In this document: positions 50,322 to 59,227 of the stretch, piece by piece | Layout: every line of letters starts with the position of its first letter | Numbering within the stretch: the first letter of the stretch is position 1 | From: DASRIA01 sp038203635 | GTDB taxonomy: Bacteria; Actinomycetota; Thermoleophilia; Solirubrobacterales; JBBDJG01 | Length of the DNA: 64,000 nucleotides | Direction of reading: 5' to 3' | Assembly (NCBI GenBank): GCA_038203635.1 | Contig: JBBRDT010000003.1 | Span: 27,159 to 91,158 of the forward strand | Notes under the pieces: model-generated | Told to the model about the DNA's origin: nothing | The model's input: only the letters and a program-made list of their open reading frames with translations | The model's database searches: none | Translations under genes and position numbers: made by a program

Positions 50322-53137
50322 CGGGCCACCACGCAACAGCAGAGCTGGCGATCGGCTCTGAGTTCGCGGGCTACCGAATCGAAGCGATAGCCGCGCGCGG
50401 GGGCATGGGCGTTGTCTACCGCGCGATCCAGGTTGGGCTCACGCGCACGGTGGCGCTGAAGCTCGTGGCTCCGGTGTTCGCCCGCGACGCCTCATTTCGA
50501 GATCGGTTCCGGCGCGAATGGATGATCGCCGCCTCCATCGATCACCCGAACGTCATCCCGGTATACGAGGCGGGCGACGAGGACGGAGTCCTCTATATCG
50601 CCATGCGCTGGGTGGAAGGGACGAACCTCCGCGAGACGATCGACGGCGGGCCGCCCGAGCCTGCTCATGCTGCGCGCCTCGTCTACCAGACCGGGAACGC
50701 CCTCGATGCTGCCCACGAGCGGGACCTGATCCATCGCGACGTGAAGCCCGCCAACATCCTGATCACCGGACAGGACCACGTTTACCTGAGCGACTTCGGC
50801 CTCACGAAGCACGCCAGCTCGGTCAGCGGGTTGACGCGAGCGGGCCAGTGGGTGGGCACGGTGGACTACACGGCCCCGGAGCAGATCGAAGGCGCGGCCG
50901 TGAGTCCGCGAACCGACGTCTACTCCCTTGGCTGCGTCCTCTTCGAGGCGTTGACCGGCCGGTCCCCATACAAGCGGGAGAACGAGCTGGCAACGCTGTG
51001 GGCCCACATGTACACGCCGCCCCCGTCGGTGCGCGAGTACTCGCCGGACATTCCGGCGGCGTTCGACGAGGTCGTGCAGCGGGCGATGGCCAAGGATCCC
51101 GCCGAGCGCTACGCCTCGGCGGGCGAGCTCGGCCGTGCGGCGCAGGCAGCAGCGGGCGCGGCTCCTCCTGCGCGCGATAAGCCGCCCTCGGGATTGCCAC
51201 CTGCCCGGCTGTGGCCGGGCCGCCCCGGCCGGCGAGTTCTGCTCGGCGGCGCCGGGGTGCTGCTCCTGATCGGCGCCCTCGTCGCGGTTGTGTCCTTGAC
51301 CGGATCGGACAAGAAGGGGAGCGACCGCGCCACTCCCGCGTCGTCGCCTCCCTTGCGGGCTGCCTCGACATGGCGCACGCTGCCGGCCATGCCGACGGCG
51401 CGCCAGAACATGGCGGGCACGGTGCTGGACGGGACGGTCTGGGTGGTGGGCGGACTCGGCGACGGCTCCACCGGCTCACGGCGAGTCGAGGGCTACGACC
51501 CCGTGATCAACGCCTGGAAGGCCGCTCCCAACCTGCCGGTGCGGCTGCACCACGAGATGGTCGTGACCTACAAGGGCGAGCTCGTCGTGATGGGCGGCTG
51601 GATTCCCGAGGGCTCGGATCAAAGCGCCGTGGAGTCCGATCGCGTGTTTGCGCTGCGCGACGGCAAGTGGGCGCAGCTGCCCTCGCTGCGCCGCCCGCGC
51701 GTCGCGGGCGCGGCGGCGGTGGTCGGCGATCGGATCGTCGTCGCCGGCGGCCAGGCCGCCGGCAAGCTGATCGACACCACGGAGGTGTTCGACGGCAAGC
51801 AGTGGAGCAGCGCGGCGAACATCCCGACCCCGCGCGAGCACACCGCAGCGGTCTCCGACGGCGACTACGTCTACGTGGTCGGCGGACGCGCGCTGTCGCC
51901 CGACAAGAACTCCGCGGCGCTCGAGCGCTACGACCCGGCCACCGATCGCTGGCAGCGCCTGCCCGACATGCCGACCGCCCGGGGCGGGCTCGGCGTCGGC
52001 GCCGCGGACGGCCACCTGTTCGCCGTCGGCGGCGAGAGCCCGACGCGCGCGTTGGGCGCGGTCGAGTCCTACAACGTCGCGCGCAAGGCCTGGTCCAGCG
52101 CCCCGCCGATGCGCACCGCCAGGCACGGGCTGGTCGTGGCCACGATTGGCCACTCGCTCTTTGCGCTCGGCGGCGCCCCGCACCCCGGGCACGCCAGCGC
52201 AGTGAGGACTGCGGAGGTCACCAGCTTGGTGCCTGCTGGTCGCGCCGGCGCAGGTAACGCCGGCGGCGCGTGGCGCCGCCTGCCTCCGATGCCGACAGCG
52301 CGCCAGAACATGGCGGGCGCGGTGCTGGACGGCACGATCTGGGTGGTGGGCGGACTCGGCGCCGGCTCGATCGCCTCACGGCGAGTCGAGGGCTACGACC
52401 CCGTGATCAACGGCTGGAAGAGCGCTCCCTCTCTGCCGGTGCGGCTGCACCACGAGATGGTCGTGACCTACAAGGAGGAGGTCGTCGTGATCGGCGGCTG
52501 GATCCCCGAGGGCTCCGATCAAAGCGCGCGGGAATCCAACCGCGTGTTCGCGCTGCGCGACGGACGCTGGACGCAGCTGCCCTCCCTGAGCCGGCCGCGC
52601 GTGGCGGGGGCGGCCGCCGTGGTCGGTGATCGGATCGTGGTCACGGGCGGCCAGGCCGGCGGGAAGCTGGTCGACACCACCGAGGTCTTCGACGGCAAGC
52701 ATTGGACGAGCGCAGCGAGCATCCCGACTCCGCGCGAGCACACCGCAGCGGTCTCGGACGGGCACTACGTCTACGTGGTCGGCGGCCGCGCGCTGTCGCC
52801 CGACAAGAACTCCGCGGCGCTCGAGCGCTACGACCCCAACGCCGATCGCTGGCAGCAACTCCCCGACATGCCGACCGCCCGAGGCGGGCTCGGGGCCGCG
52901 ATCGTGGGCGGCCATCTGTTCGCCGTCGGCGGTGAGACCTCCACGCGCGCACTGGGCGCTGTGGAGTCCTACGACATCGCCCGCAAGGCCTGGTCCAGCG
53001 CCCCGCGGATGCGCACCCCCAGGCACGGGATCGCCGTGGCCGCGGTGGGCCGCTCCCTCTATGCGCTCGGCGGCGCACCCCACCCCGGGCACGCCAGCGC
53101 CACGGGGACTGCGGAGGTCATCGGCCTTACTCGCTGA
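50318..53137 (+). CDS. Membrane Ser/Thr protein kinase with duplicated Kelch sensor
   Basis: A 939-residue PknB-like protein. The kinase domain (about residues 18-275) is complete: G-loop AARGGMGVVYRA, Lys48 in VALKLV, HRDVKPAN with Asp141, DFGLTK at 159-163 and the GTVDYTAPEQ activation segment. One membrane helix follows at 307-328. The extracellular part is two consecutive Kelch propellers (351-640 and 651-939), each with about six motifs of the form V-x-GG...W...LP-x-MPTAR. The two halves are exactly 900 bp apart and very similar in DNA. It is coupled to an NTF2-like gene. A sugar or cell-wall ligand is possible but not shown. Confidence 0.9.
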   Translation: MTGHHATAELAIGSEFAGYRIEAIAARGGMGVVYRAIQVGLTRTVALKLVAPVFARDASFRDRFRREWMIAASIDHPNVIPVYEAGDEDGVLYIAMRWVEGTNLRETIDGGPPEPAHAARLVYQTGNALDAAHERDLIHRDVKPANILITGQDHVYLSDFGLTKHASSVSGLTRAGQWVGTVDYTAPEQIEGAAVSPRTDVYSLGCVLFEALTGRSPYKRENELATLWAHMYTPPPSVREYSPDIPAAFDEVVQRAMAKDPAERYASAGELGRAAQAAAGAAPPARDKPPSGLPPARLWPGRPGRRVLLGGAGVLLLIGALVAVVSLTGSDKKGSDRATPASSPPLRAASTWRTLPAMPTARQNMAGTVLDGTVWVVGGLGDGSTGSRRVEGYDPVINAWKAAPNLPVRLHHEMVVTYKGELVVMGGWIPEGSDQSAVESDRVFALRDGKWAQLPSLRRPRVAGAAAVVGDRIVVAGGQAAGKLIDTTEVFDGKQWSSAANIPTPREHTAAVSDGDYVYVVGGRALSPDKNSAALERYDPATDRWQRLPDMPTARGGLGVGAADGHLFAVGGESPTRALGAVESYNVARKAWSSAPPMRTARHGLVVATIGHSLFALGGAPHPGHASAVRTAEVTSLVPAGRAGAGNAGGAWRRLPPMPTARQNMAGAVLDGTIWVVGGLGAGSIASRRVEGYDPVINGWKSAPSLPVRLHHEMVVTYKEEVVVIGGWIPEGSDQSARESNRVFALRDGRWTQLPSLSRPRVAGAAAVVGDRIVVTGGQAGGKLVDTTEVFDGKHWTSAASIPTPREHTAAVSDGHYVYVVGGRALSPDKNSAALERYDPNADRWQQLPDMPTARGGLGAAIVGGHLFAVGGETSTRALGAVESYDIARKAWSSAPRMRTPRHGIAVAAVGRSLYALGGAPHPGHASATGTAEVIGLTR
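51368..53130 (+). repeat. In-frame tandem duplication, 900-bp period
   Basis: Matching stretches lie at a constant offset of 900 bases, for example the GAGTCGAGGGCTACGACCCC copies near 51480 and 52380, and CACACCGCAGCGGTCTC near 51840 and 52740. No indel breaks the register over about 860 bases. The copies differ mostly by scattered substitutions, so duplication is recent but not brand-new. Confidence 0.9.
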
Positions 53138-53221
53138 GCCCCGGCCGCGCGAAGCGGTTTGTGCCGGACCCCCTCCGGGTAATGAAGGGTCGTTCAGCAA
53201 CTCTGCGTCGGAGGGGATGAA

Positions 53222-54757
53222 GTGGGGAACCTATTGGGGAAGCTCGTGATGGCGGCTACGGTCCTGGGCTTGGTGGCCTGCCCGCAGTTCGCGGCGGCAC
53301 AGACGACTTCGCAGCAGCCGTATCTGGTGGGCGCGGCAAAGCGCTCCATCAACCCGGCCCCAGACGGCAAGTTCGCCCGCAAGCCGGTCTATCTCGGCGG
53401 GTACGGCATCGGTGGCGGCAGCCCGGTGCTTGCCGGCCGTCCGGCCACGGGCATCCTCGGCAAGGGGCTGAAGGTGCGCGCCTTCGCCGTGTCCGACGGC
53501 GACTCCTCGTTCGCGATCGCCGACATCGAGGCGCAGGGCTGGTTCGTCGCCATGAAGAACGGGCCCTACGGGCTGCTCGACATGCGCAAGCAGGTTGAGC
53601 AGCGCACGGCCGGCACGCTGCGCGCGGAGGACGTCGTGATCCAGAGCGACCACAGCCACTCCGGGCCGGACGCGCTCGGCGTGTGGGGCGGGGTGCCCGA
53701 TGAGTACCTGCGCTACGTCGCGCAGCAGACCGTCGACGCGATCGTGGAGGCCTACGCCTCCATGGCCCCGGGCAAGCTCTACTACGGCACGGCGCCGGGC
53801 CGCGACCTGCTGTCGAACCAGTTCGACTACGACGAGGCCAACAAGGTCGTCGACTCCGACGTGCGCGTGCTGCAGGCGCGCGACGCCAACGACAAGCCGT
53901 TCGTCACGCTGCTGAACTTCTCCGCGCACACGACCGTGCTCGGCTCGTCGAACACGAAGGTTTCGGGTGACTGGGTCCAGGCCGCGAACCCGCTGCTGGA
54001 GCAGCGCTTTGGCGGCAAGGCCGTGACCGTGGTCGGGACGCTCGGGCGCACGCAGCCGGGCGACCGCGGGTGCACGGACCCGACCGCCGTCGGCGAGGAC
54101 GCACAGAACCTCTGCAAGCTCGACGACTACGCGGGGCGGGTGGTCGACCGGGCCGCGGACGCGGTGGCGAATGCGCAGCCGCTGGGCGGTGACCCGGTCG
54201 TGTCTGCGCGGTCGTACCTGGTCCAGGATCCCGGGACGAACGCGCCGATCCTCGGGCTCCAGTACGTGGGTGGCGCCATCGGCGCGCCCCTGACCCGCTC
54301 GATGTCGGCGCCATGGCTGACCGGCAACGTGCTCGGCACGGTCACGGCGACCGCGCGGATCGGCGACGTGCTGCTGTCGGCCGGGCCGGGGGAGATGTAT
54401 CCGCAGATCGCGTTGAAGGTCGCCGAGCTCGTCGGTGCGCGGGGCCACATGACCGCCGGGCTCGCCGGCGATCAGCTCGGCTACCTGATCGCTCCGTACC
54501 AGTCGTATCCGGAGCCGGTGCGGCGCTCGTTCTTCAACTACGAAGGTGACGAGGTCTCGCCGATCGACAACGACAACTACTTCTTCAATGTGTCCCACAC
54601 GATGGGCGACCGCGTGACGTGCTCGCTGCTGCGTGGTGCGGGTGAGACGGCGGGTGGCGGCACGCAGTACCGGGACCAGTACCAGCCGTGTGCGCTGTTC
54701 GCCAACGACCTGCTGAAGTCGCACGGGGCGGACGCCGCGGCGCCAAGCGGAGGCTAG
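53222..54757 (+). CDS. Exported neutral ceramidase-like amidase
   Basis: A 511-residue secreted protein. The signal peptide is followed by the neutral/alkaline ceramidase N-terminal pattern YLVGAAKRSINPAPDG and VRAFAVSDGDSSFAIADIEA, and the metal-binding QSDHSHSGPDALGVWG, the HxH of the zinc site. LLNFSAHTTVLG supplies another likely ligand. GTG 53222 has GGAGGGG upstream. Ceramidases remove the fatty acid from sphingolipids; the length is shorter than classical bacterial ceramidases, as the C-terminal Ig-like domain is missing. The next gene starts three bases after its stop. Confidence 0.75.
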   Translation: MGNLLGKLVMAATVLGLVACPQFAAAQTTSQQPYLVGAAKRSINPAPDGKFARKPVYLGGYGIGGGSPVLAGRPATGILGKGLKVRAFAVSDGDSSFAIADIEAQGWFVAMKNGPYGLLDMRKQVEQRTAGTLRAEDVVIQSDHSHSGPDALGVWGGVPDEYLRYVAQQTVDAIVEAYASMAPGKLYYGTAPGRDLLSNQFDYDEANKVVDSDVRVLQARDANDKPFVTLLNFSAHTTVLGSSNTKVSGDWVQAANPLLEQRFGGKAVTVVGTLGRTQPGDRGCTDPTAVGEDAQNLCKLDDYAGRVVDRAADAVANAQPLGGDPVVSARSYLVQDPGTNAPILGLQYVGGAIGAPLTRSMSAPWLTGNVLGTVTATARIGDVLLSAGPGEMYPQIALKVAELVGARGHMTAGLAGDQLGYLIAPYQSYPEPVRRSFFNYEGDEVSPIDNDNYFFNVSHTMGDRVTCSLLRGAGETAGGGTQYRDQYQPCALFANDLLKSHGADAAAPSGG

Positions 54758-54759
54758 CG

Positions 54760-56985
54760 CTGAAACGTCTGGTCGCAATCGCCGGCGCGTTGCTCGCCCT
54801 CGGCGCCGCGCCCGCTGCGCACGCAGAGGTCTACAGCGACGGCCCGGTCCTGGCGCGGGTCCAGCCGACCTGGGTCGAGTTGAGCAACACGCAGGGCAGC
54901 CGCCGCTGGACACGGGCCCCGTTCCGGACGGAGTCCCTCGTGGATCGTCGCGCCGGCGGTCGGCGCTGGAGCACCGGATCGCGTGACTTCGAGTTGTCGG
55001 TCGCGGGGGTAACGCTGGGCAGCGAGGCGTTCTCGGTCGGGTCGGTGAGCGTCACGAAGCTCGCGCGGCGCGGCCTGCGCGTGTCGATGCGGCTGGCAGC
55101 GCCGCTGAAGCTCCCCGGCGTTGTGGTGACGCGGATCGCGGAGGCATATCCCGGCGTGGCGGGCTTTCGCACCCAGACGGTGATCGAGTCGGCCGCGCCG
55201 CTGGTGCTGTCGCGCGCGACGCTCGACGAGGCGGCGCCGCCTGGGGCGATTACTCCGACGATCCATGCCTTCCGCGCCGGAGCGGACTGGCGCGAGCCCG
55301 GTTATGCGGGCCCGCCCTTCACGGTCGGCGATCCGCACCCGGGCACCTGGCGCGAGTCACACACGGCCGGTGCGGGGGAGCCGCTGGCGGGCAACGGCGA
55401 ATGGATCTCGCTGGCCGACGGCGAGCGCAGCGCGTTCATGGTCATGGAGCGCAACGACCTGCCCTCCTCGCGGGTGGCCTTTGACGGTCTTGCCGGCAGC
55501 GCCGTCGTGGACTTCACCCGCGACGTGCTGAGCCTCGGGCCGTTCGAGGAGCAGGGCCACGTCGAGAACCCGGGCGACGGCCCGGCGCGGGTGCGAGTCG
55601 TGCGGCCGGGCGAGCCGTTCGCGCTGCCCGCGGTGTTCACCGGCTTCGGCCAGTACGAGGGCGACGAGCCGTGGCAGTTCCACAAGTATCTGGTCAAGCA
55701 TCTCGTGCTGCCGTACGAGCACGCGGTCGCGTTCAACTCCAACGGCGTGGACGGCAACGTGATCTCGACCGGCGCCAAGGACGACATGGACTACGCGACC
55801 GTTCAGCAGATCGCACCGATCGCGCGGCGCATGGGCATCGACACGTTCATCCTCGACGACGGCTGGCAGGCGCGCTCCGGCGACTGGCAGCCCGACTCGC
55901 CGCAGTTCCCCGAGCCGCGCTGGGACGGCAGCCCGGACTCGAAGTTCAAGCCGCGGTTCCCGGATGCGACGTTCAGCGCGGTGCGCGACGCGATCGCGCC
56001 GATGAAGCTCGGCCTGTGGATGAGCCCCACGTTCTTCAACCCGTCGTCGGAGACGTTCGCGCAGCACCCGGAGTGGGAGTGCCGGCCGGTGGGCGACGCG
56101 CTCGTCGCGGCGAACCGGGCCGACCCCGACGGCGGCTCGAACGAGGCCGGGCTCGGTCCCTGGGGACCGGCCGCGCTGCCGCACGTCGAGGCTCGGATCC
56201 GCGAGGCGATCGAGGCCTGGGGAACGCGCTACTTCAAGTTCGACTTCCTGGTCTGGCTCGACTGCCTCGAGGGCCCGGACGGCGCGCGCGACATGTACGA
56301 GTTCCACGACGCGTTCGTGTCGATGCTCGACCGGCTGCGCGCCGACCACCCGGACGTGACGTTCGAGATCGACGAGACGAACGACTACCGCCTGTTCCCG
56401 TTCGAGTCGGTCACGCGCGGGCCGTCGTGGTTCCAGAACGGCGGGCCGGACGTCGCACACATGCTGCACAACCTGTGGAACCTCAGCCCGTGGATCCCGT
56501 CGTTCTCGCTCGGGCAGAACGCGCTCGCGAACGAGGACTTCGCCGGCCAGTCCGTGGACACGCTGATGGCGGCCGCGCTCTTGTCGCACATCACGTTCTT
56601 CCACGACCCGCGCACGCTGCCGGACGCGGTTGTTGATCGTGTGGGTGTTTGGACCGCGTTCTACAAGGCGCACCGTGGGGAGCTGGGCGGTGTGGTTTAT
56701 CCGCTGCTGGGCGATCCGCTGGAGCGGGGCTGGACCGCCCTGCAGGCGTGGAACCCGGAGGCGGGGAAGGGCGCGTTGCTGGCGTTCCGGCAGGGGTCCG
56801 GGGAGGAGTCGCGGCGGATCGCGCTGGAGAACGTGCCGGCGGGGCGGTCGTTCACGCTGACGTCGGCGCCAGATGGTGCGGTGGTTGGGACCGTTACGTC
56901 CGAGGAGCTTCAGGCCGGGATCGACGTTCGCATCCCGCAGAGCCAGGGCGCGCAGGTCTTATTGATCACGGAGGTAGCTCGTTGA
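54760..56985 (+). CDS. Exported GH36-like alpha-galactosidase
   Basis: A 741-residue glycoside hydrolase. The catalytic barrel shows GIDTFILDDGWQARSGDWQ, KLGLWMSPTFFNPSSETF, and YFKFDFLVWLDC, whose Asp is the expected nucleophile; IDETNDYRLFPFES and SRGP-type segments follow. The start is probably CTG 54760: GGAGG sits six bases before it and it opens straight into the signal peptide KRLVAIAGALLALGAAPAAHA. An upstream GTG at 54688 would overlap the ceramidase gene by 70 bases and bury the signal. Family assignment is GH36/GH27 clan; the natural glycan is unknown. Confidence 0.78.
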   Translation: MKRLVAIAGALLALGAAPAAHAEVYSDGPVLARVQPTWVELSNTQGSRRWTRAPFRTESLVDRRAGGRRWSTGSRDFELSVAGVTLGSEAFSVGSVSVTKLARRGLRVSMRLAAPLKLPGVVVTRIAEAYPGVAGFRTQTVIESAAPLVLSRATLDEAAPPGAITPTIHAFRAGADWREPGYAGPPFTVGDPHPGTWRESHTAGAGEPLAGNGEWISLADGERSAFMVMERNDLPSSRVAFDGLAGSAVVDFTRDVLSLGPFEEQGHVENPGDGPARVRVVRPGEPFALPAVFTGFGQYEGDEPWQFHKYLVKHLVLPYEHAVAFNSNGVDGNVISTGAKDDMDYATVQQIAPIARRMGIDTFILDDGWQARSGDWQPDSPQFPEPRWDGSPDSKFKPRFPDATFSAVRDAIAPMKLGLWMSPTFFNPSSETFAQHPEWECRPVGDALVAANRADPDGGSNEAGLGPWGPAALPHVEARIREAIEAWGTRYFKFDFLVWLDCLEGPDGARDMYEFHDAFVSMLDRLRADHPDVTFEIDETNDYRLFPFESVTRGPSWFQNGGPDVAHMLHNLWNLSPWIPSFSLGQNALANEDFAGQSVDTLMAAALLSHITFFHDPRTLPDAVVDRVGVWTAFYKAHRGELGGVVYPLLGDPLERGWTALQAWNPEAGKGALLAFRQGSGEESRRIALENVPAGRSFTLTSAPDGAVVGTVTSEELQAGIDVRIPQSQGAQVLLITEVAR

Positions 56986-58727
56986 TGCGTCGGGTTCGCG
57001 AGAAGCTGCGGCCGCTGGTGATTGGTGCCATCGCCGGCGCGCTGCTCGCCGGCGTTCCCGCGCAGTCGGACGCTGCGTCCGGCGTCAGCTCCTACAGCGT
57101 CCCGGTGACAACGCCGGACACGCTGGGAGCGCCGGTCAGCCTGGACACCGACTTGTACGTTCCCGACGGCACGCCGCCGCGCGCCGGCTTCCCGCTGCTC
57201 GAGATATTCCACGGCGGCGGCTCGACCAAGGACAACCCCTACGACGCGGCGCACGCACGCAGCTTCGCCGACGGCGGGTATGTGGTGCTCAGCTACTCGG
57301 CCCGCGGTCACGGAAACTCCGGCGGGCAGACGACGGTCGCGGGGCCGGCCGAGATCCGCGACCTCTTCGACGTGACCGCGTGGGCGCTCGGGATCGGCGG
57401 CCGCGCTAGTCCGGCCCATCCGGACTTCCACATCGACCGCGCGCGGATCGCTCTGGCCGGGTATTCGCAGGGCGGCCTGCACACGAACCTCGGCCAGGTG
57501 TGGAGCAACGACGCGTCGGTCGATCCTTACGGGATCTCGTTCCGCGCCCTCGAGCCTGGGAACACGCCCGACCTCGTCTTCCAGGCGCTCGTGCCAAACA
57601 ACGTGCTGAAGCTCTCGTTCGGGGTGGGCCTGATCGGGACCTACCTCGGCGGCTCCACGACGGGAAGGATCGCGCCCGTCGTCGACAAGTGGATCGCCAC
57701 CGCGGCCGCGGATGCGCCTCAGCTCTACGGGTCCGGGGACCTCTGCGACCGATCGACGCACGACACGGCGACGAGCACGATGAAGCAGGACCTTGCCTGG
57801 CGCTCGGTCGGCTGTCAGCCGGAGCGCCTCGGGCTGCCCTGGCCATGGGCACAGGCATTCGATGACGGCCTCTTCGCGCCCGACATGGCGATCTCGATGT
57901 GGCGCCGCGCGCCGAGCCGCGCGCAGCATCGCCTCTATCTGTCGATGGGCGGCCACGCCGCGCCCGCCGCGGACCAGTCGGTCGAGCAGGACAAGCTCGA
58001 CACGCAGCGCCGCTTCCTCGATGCGGTCATGCAGCGAAAGGCGCTCCCCGGACCGAACGTCGTCTACTGGACGCGGGATCCCACGATCGCGGTTCCTGGC
58101 AACTCGTACGCGTACCCGCCCGGCGCGTGGCGCCGGCAGACCGCGGACAGCTGGCCGCCGGCGAAGGTCGCGGATGCGACGTATCGCCTCGGCGCCGACG
58201 GCAGCGCGACGCAGGGCTCCGCGAGCAGCGGGGTGACGTACCTCTCGCCGCTCACAGAGGATGAGCGCAACGATCCGGTCGCAGCGGCTGCGCTCTCGGG
58301 AACGCCACTCGGCACGTCGCCGCTGTCGTCCGTGCCGGCCACGAGCCTGCCCGGCTTCATCGCGAGCTTCCGCACGGCCCCGTTCTCCGCGGAGAAAGAG
58401 CTGAGCGGCGCGCCGTTCGTGAATCTGAGTTGGACACCCGCGGCCACCGACTCGCAGCTGGTGCTCGAGCTGTTCGACGAGGCCCCTTCCGGGAACCTCA
58501 CGTTGTTCAGCCGAGGCGTTCAGGGACTCCGCGGCGCTCAGCCCGGACTGGAGCGGCAGGTACGCGTCGACGGCAGCATCCGGATTCCGGCGGGCCATCG
58601 GGTGCGCGCCTGGGTGATGGCTGGGAACGAGGCCTCCTACAAGCCCTATCCCACCTCGGCGGGCGGCGTCCTGCGCATGGGCGACGCTTCGACGCTCGGG
58701 CTGCCGCTGCGCTCGCCGCGACGCTAG
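56985..58727 (+). CDS. Exported S15/CocE-like alpha/beta-hydrolase
   Basis: A 580-residue secreted hydrolase. A signal peptide (PLVIGAIAGALLAGVPAQSDA) is followed by an alpha/beta-hydrolase domain with the oxyanion HGGGSTKDNPYDAAHARSF, nucleophile motif LAGYSQGGLH and Ser in GYSQGG. The C-terminal region has the jelly-roll-like features of X-Pro dipeptidyl peptidase/CocE enzymes. ATG 56985 overlaps the stop of the GH36-like gene (TGATG) and has GGAGG nine bases upstream, so the two are coupled. Substrate is unknown. Confidence 0.75.
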   Translation: MRRVREKLRPLVIGAIAGALLAGVPAQSDAASGVSSYSVPVTTPDTLGAPVSLDTDLYVPDGTPPRAGFPLLEIFHGGGSTKDNPYDAAHARSFADGGYVVLSYSARGHGNSGGQTTVAGPAEIRDLFDVTAWALGIGGRASPAHPDFHIDRARIALAGYSQGGLHTNLGQVWSNDASVDPYGISFRALEPGNTPDLVFQALVPNNVLKLSFGVGLIGTYLGGSTTGRIAPVVDKWIATAAADAPQLYGSGDLCDRSTHDTATSTMKQDLAWRSVGCQPERLGLPWPWAQAFDDGLFAPDMAISMWRRAPSRAQHRLYLSMGGHAAPAADQSVEQDKLDTQRRFLDAVMQRKALPGPNVVYWTRDPTIAVPGNSYAYPPGAWRRQTADSWPPAKVADATYRLGADGSATQGSASSGVTYLSPLTEDERNDPVAAAALSGTPLGTSPLSSVPATSLPGFIASFRTAPFSAEKELSGAPFVNLSWTPAATDSQLVLELFDEAPSGNLTLFSRGVQGLRGAQPGLERQVRVDGSIRIPAGHRVRAWVMAGNEASYKPYPTSAGGVLRMGDASTLGLPLRSPRR

Positions 58728-58851
58728 AGCGGCACCGGAGCGACGCTGCTGCTCCGCGGCCGCGGCGACGCGCGCAGTCAGGCGGCGATCGAGGAGGTTG
58801 GAGCGAGCGAGTCGGTGACGTAGCTGCCGCGTTGTGAGATCCTCGGGCGTG

Positions 58852-59220
58852 ATGAGCGAGGCGCGGCCGCTGGCACTGATCGAGTTCCCCGCCGATGACC
58901 CCGAGCGGGCCCTCCGCTTCTGGGGCGGCTTGCTCGACGTCGAGTTGGAGCAGCGGGCGGAGGGAGAGGGGAGTGGCTGGCAGTCCCGTTCGACGGCGCC
59001 TCCCGTCGGAGTGCACGAACGCGGCCGCGGTCCCGGTGACTCGTTCTCGCTGCCTTACTTCAGCGTGGAGGATCTGCCGCGGGCGCTCGAGCGGGTCGAG
59101 GAACTGGGCGGCAGCATCGTCCACCCCGGCGAGCGGTGGGCGATCTGCAAGGACTCGGAGGGGAGTCCCTTCGGGTTGGCTGCCTCCTATCCTGAACCCG
59201 ACAACGTAGGGTCTGGCTAG
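58852..59220 (+). CDS. VOC/glyoxalase-family protein
   Basis: A 122-residue protein of the vicinal-oxygen-chelate fold. Characteristic parts are LALIEFPADDPERALRFWGGLLDVEL, PYFSVEDLPRALERVEELGGSIVHPGERWAICKDSEGSPFGLA. The usual metal ligands are partly replaced (the first His position is Ile), so it may be a binding protein rather than an enzyme. It is the last gene before the low-GC defence-like island, only eight bases from its first gene. Confidence 0.75.
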   Translation: MSEARPLALIEFPADDPERALRFWGGLLDVELEQRAEGEGSGWQSRSTAPPVGVHERGRGPGDSFSLPYFSVEDLPRALERVEELGGSIVHPGERWAICKDSEGSPFGLAASYPEPDNVGSG

Positions 59221-59227
59221 CGGTCTC

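Noticed and set aside
51368..53130. Kelch duplication as two separate genes
   Set aside because: The frame is continuous through both units with a linker and no start signal between them, so it is one protein.
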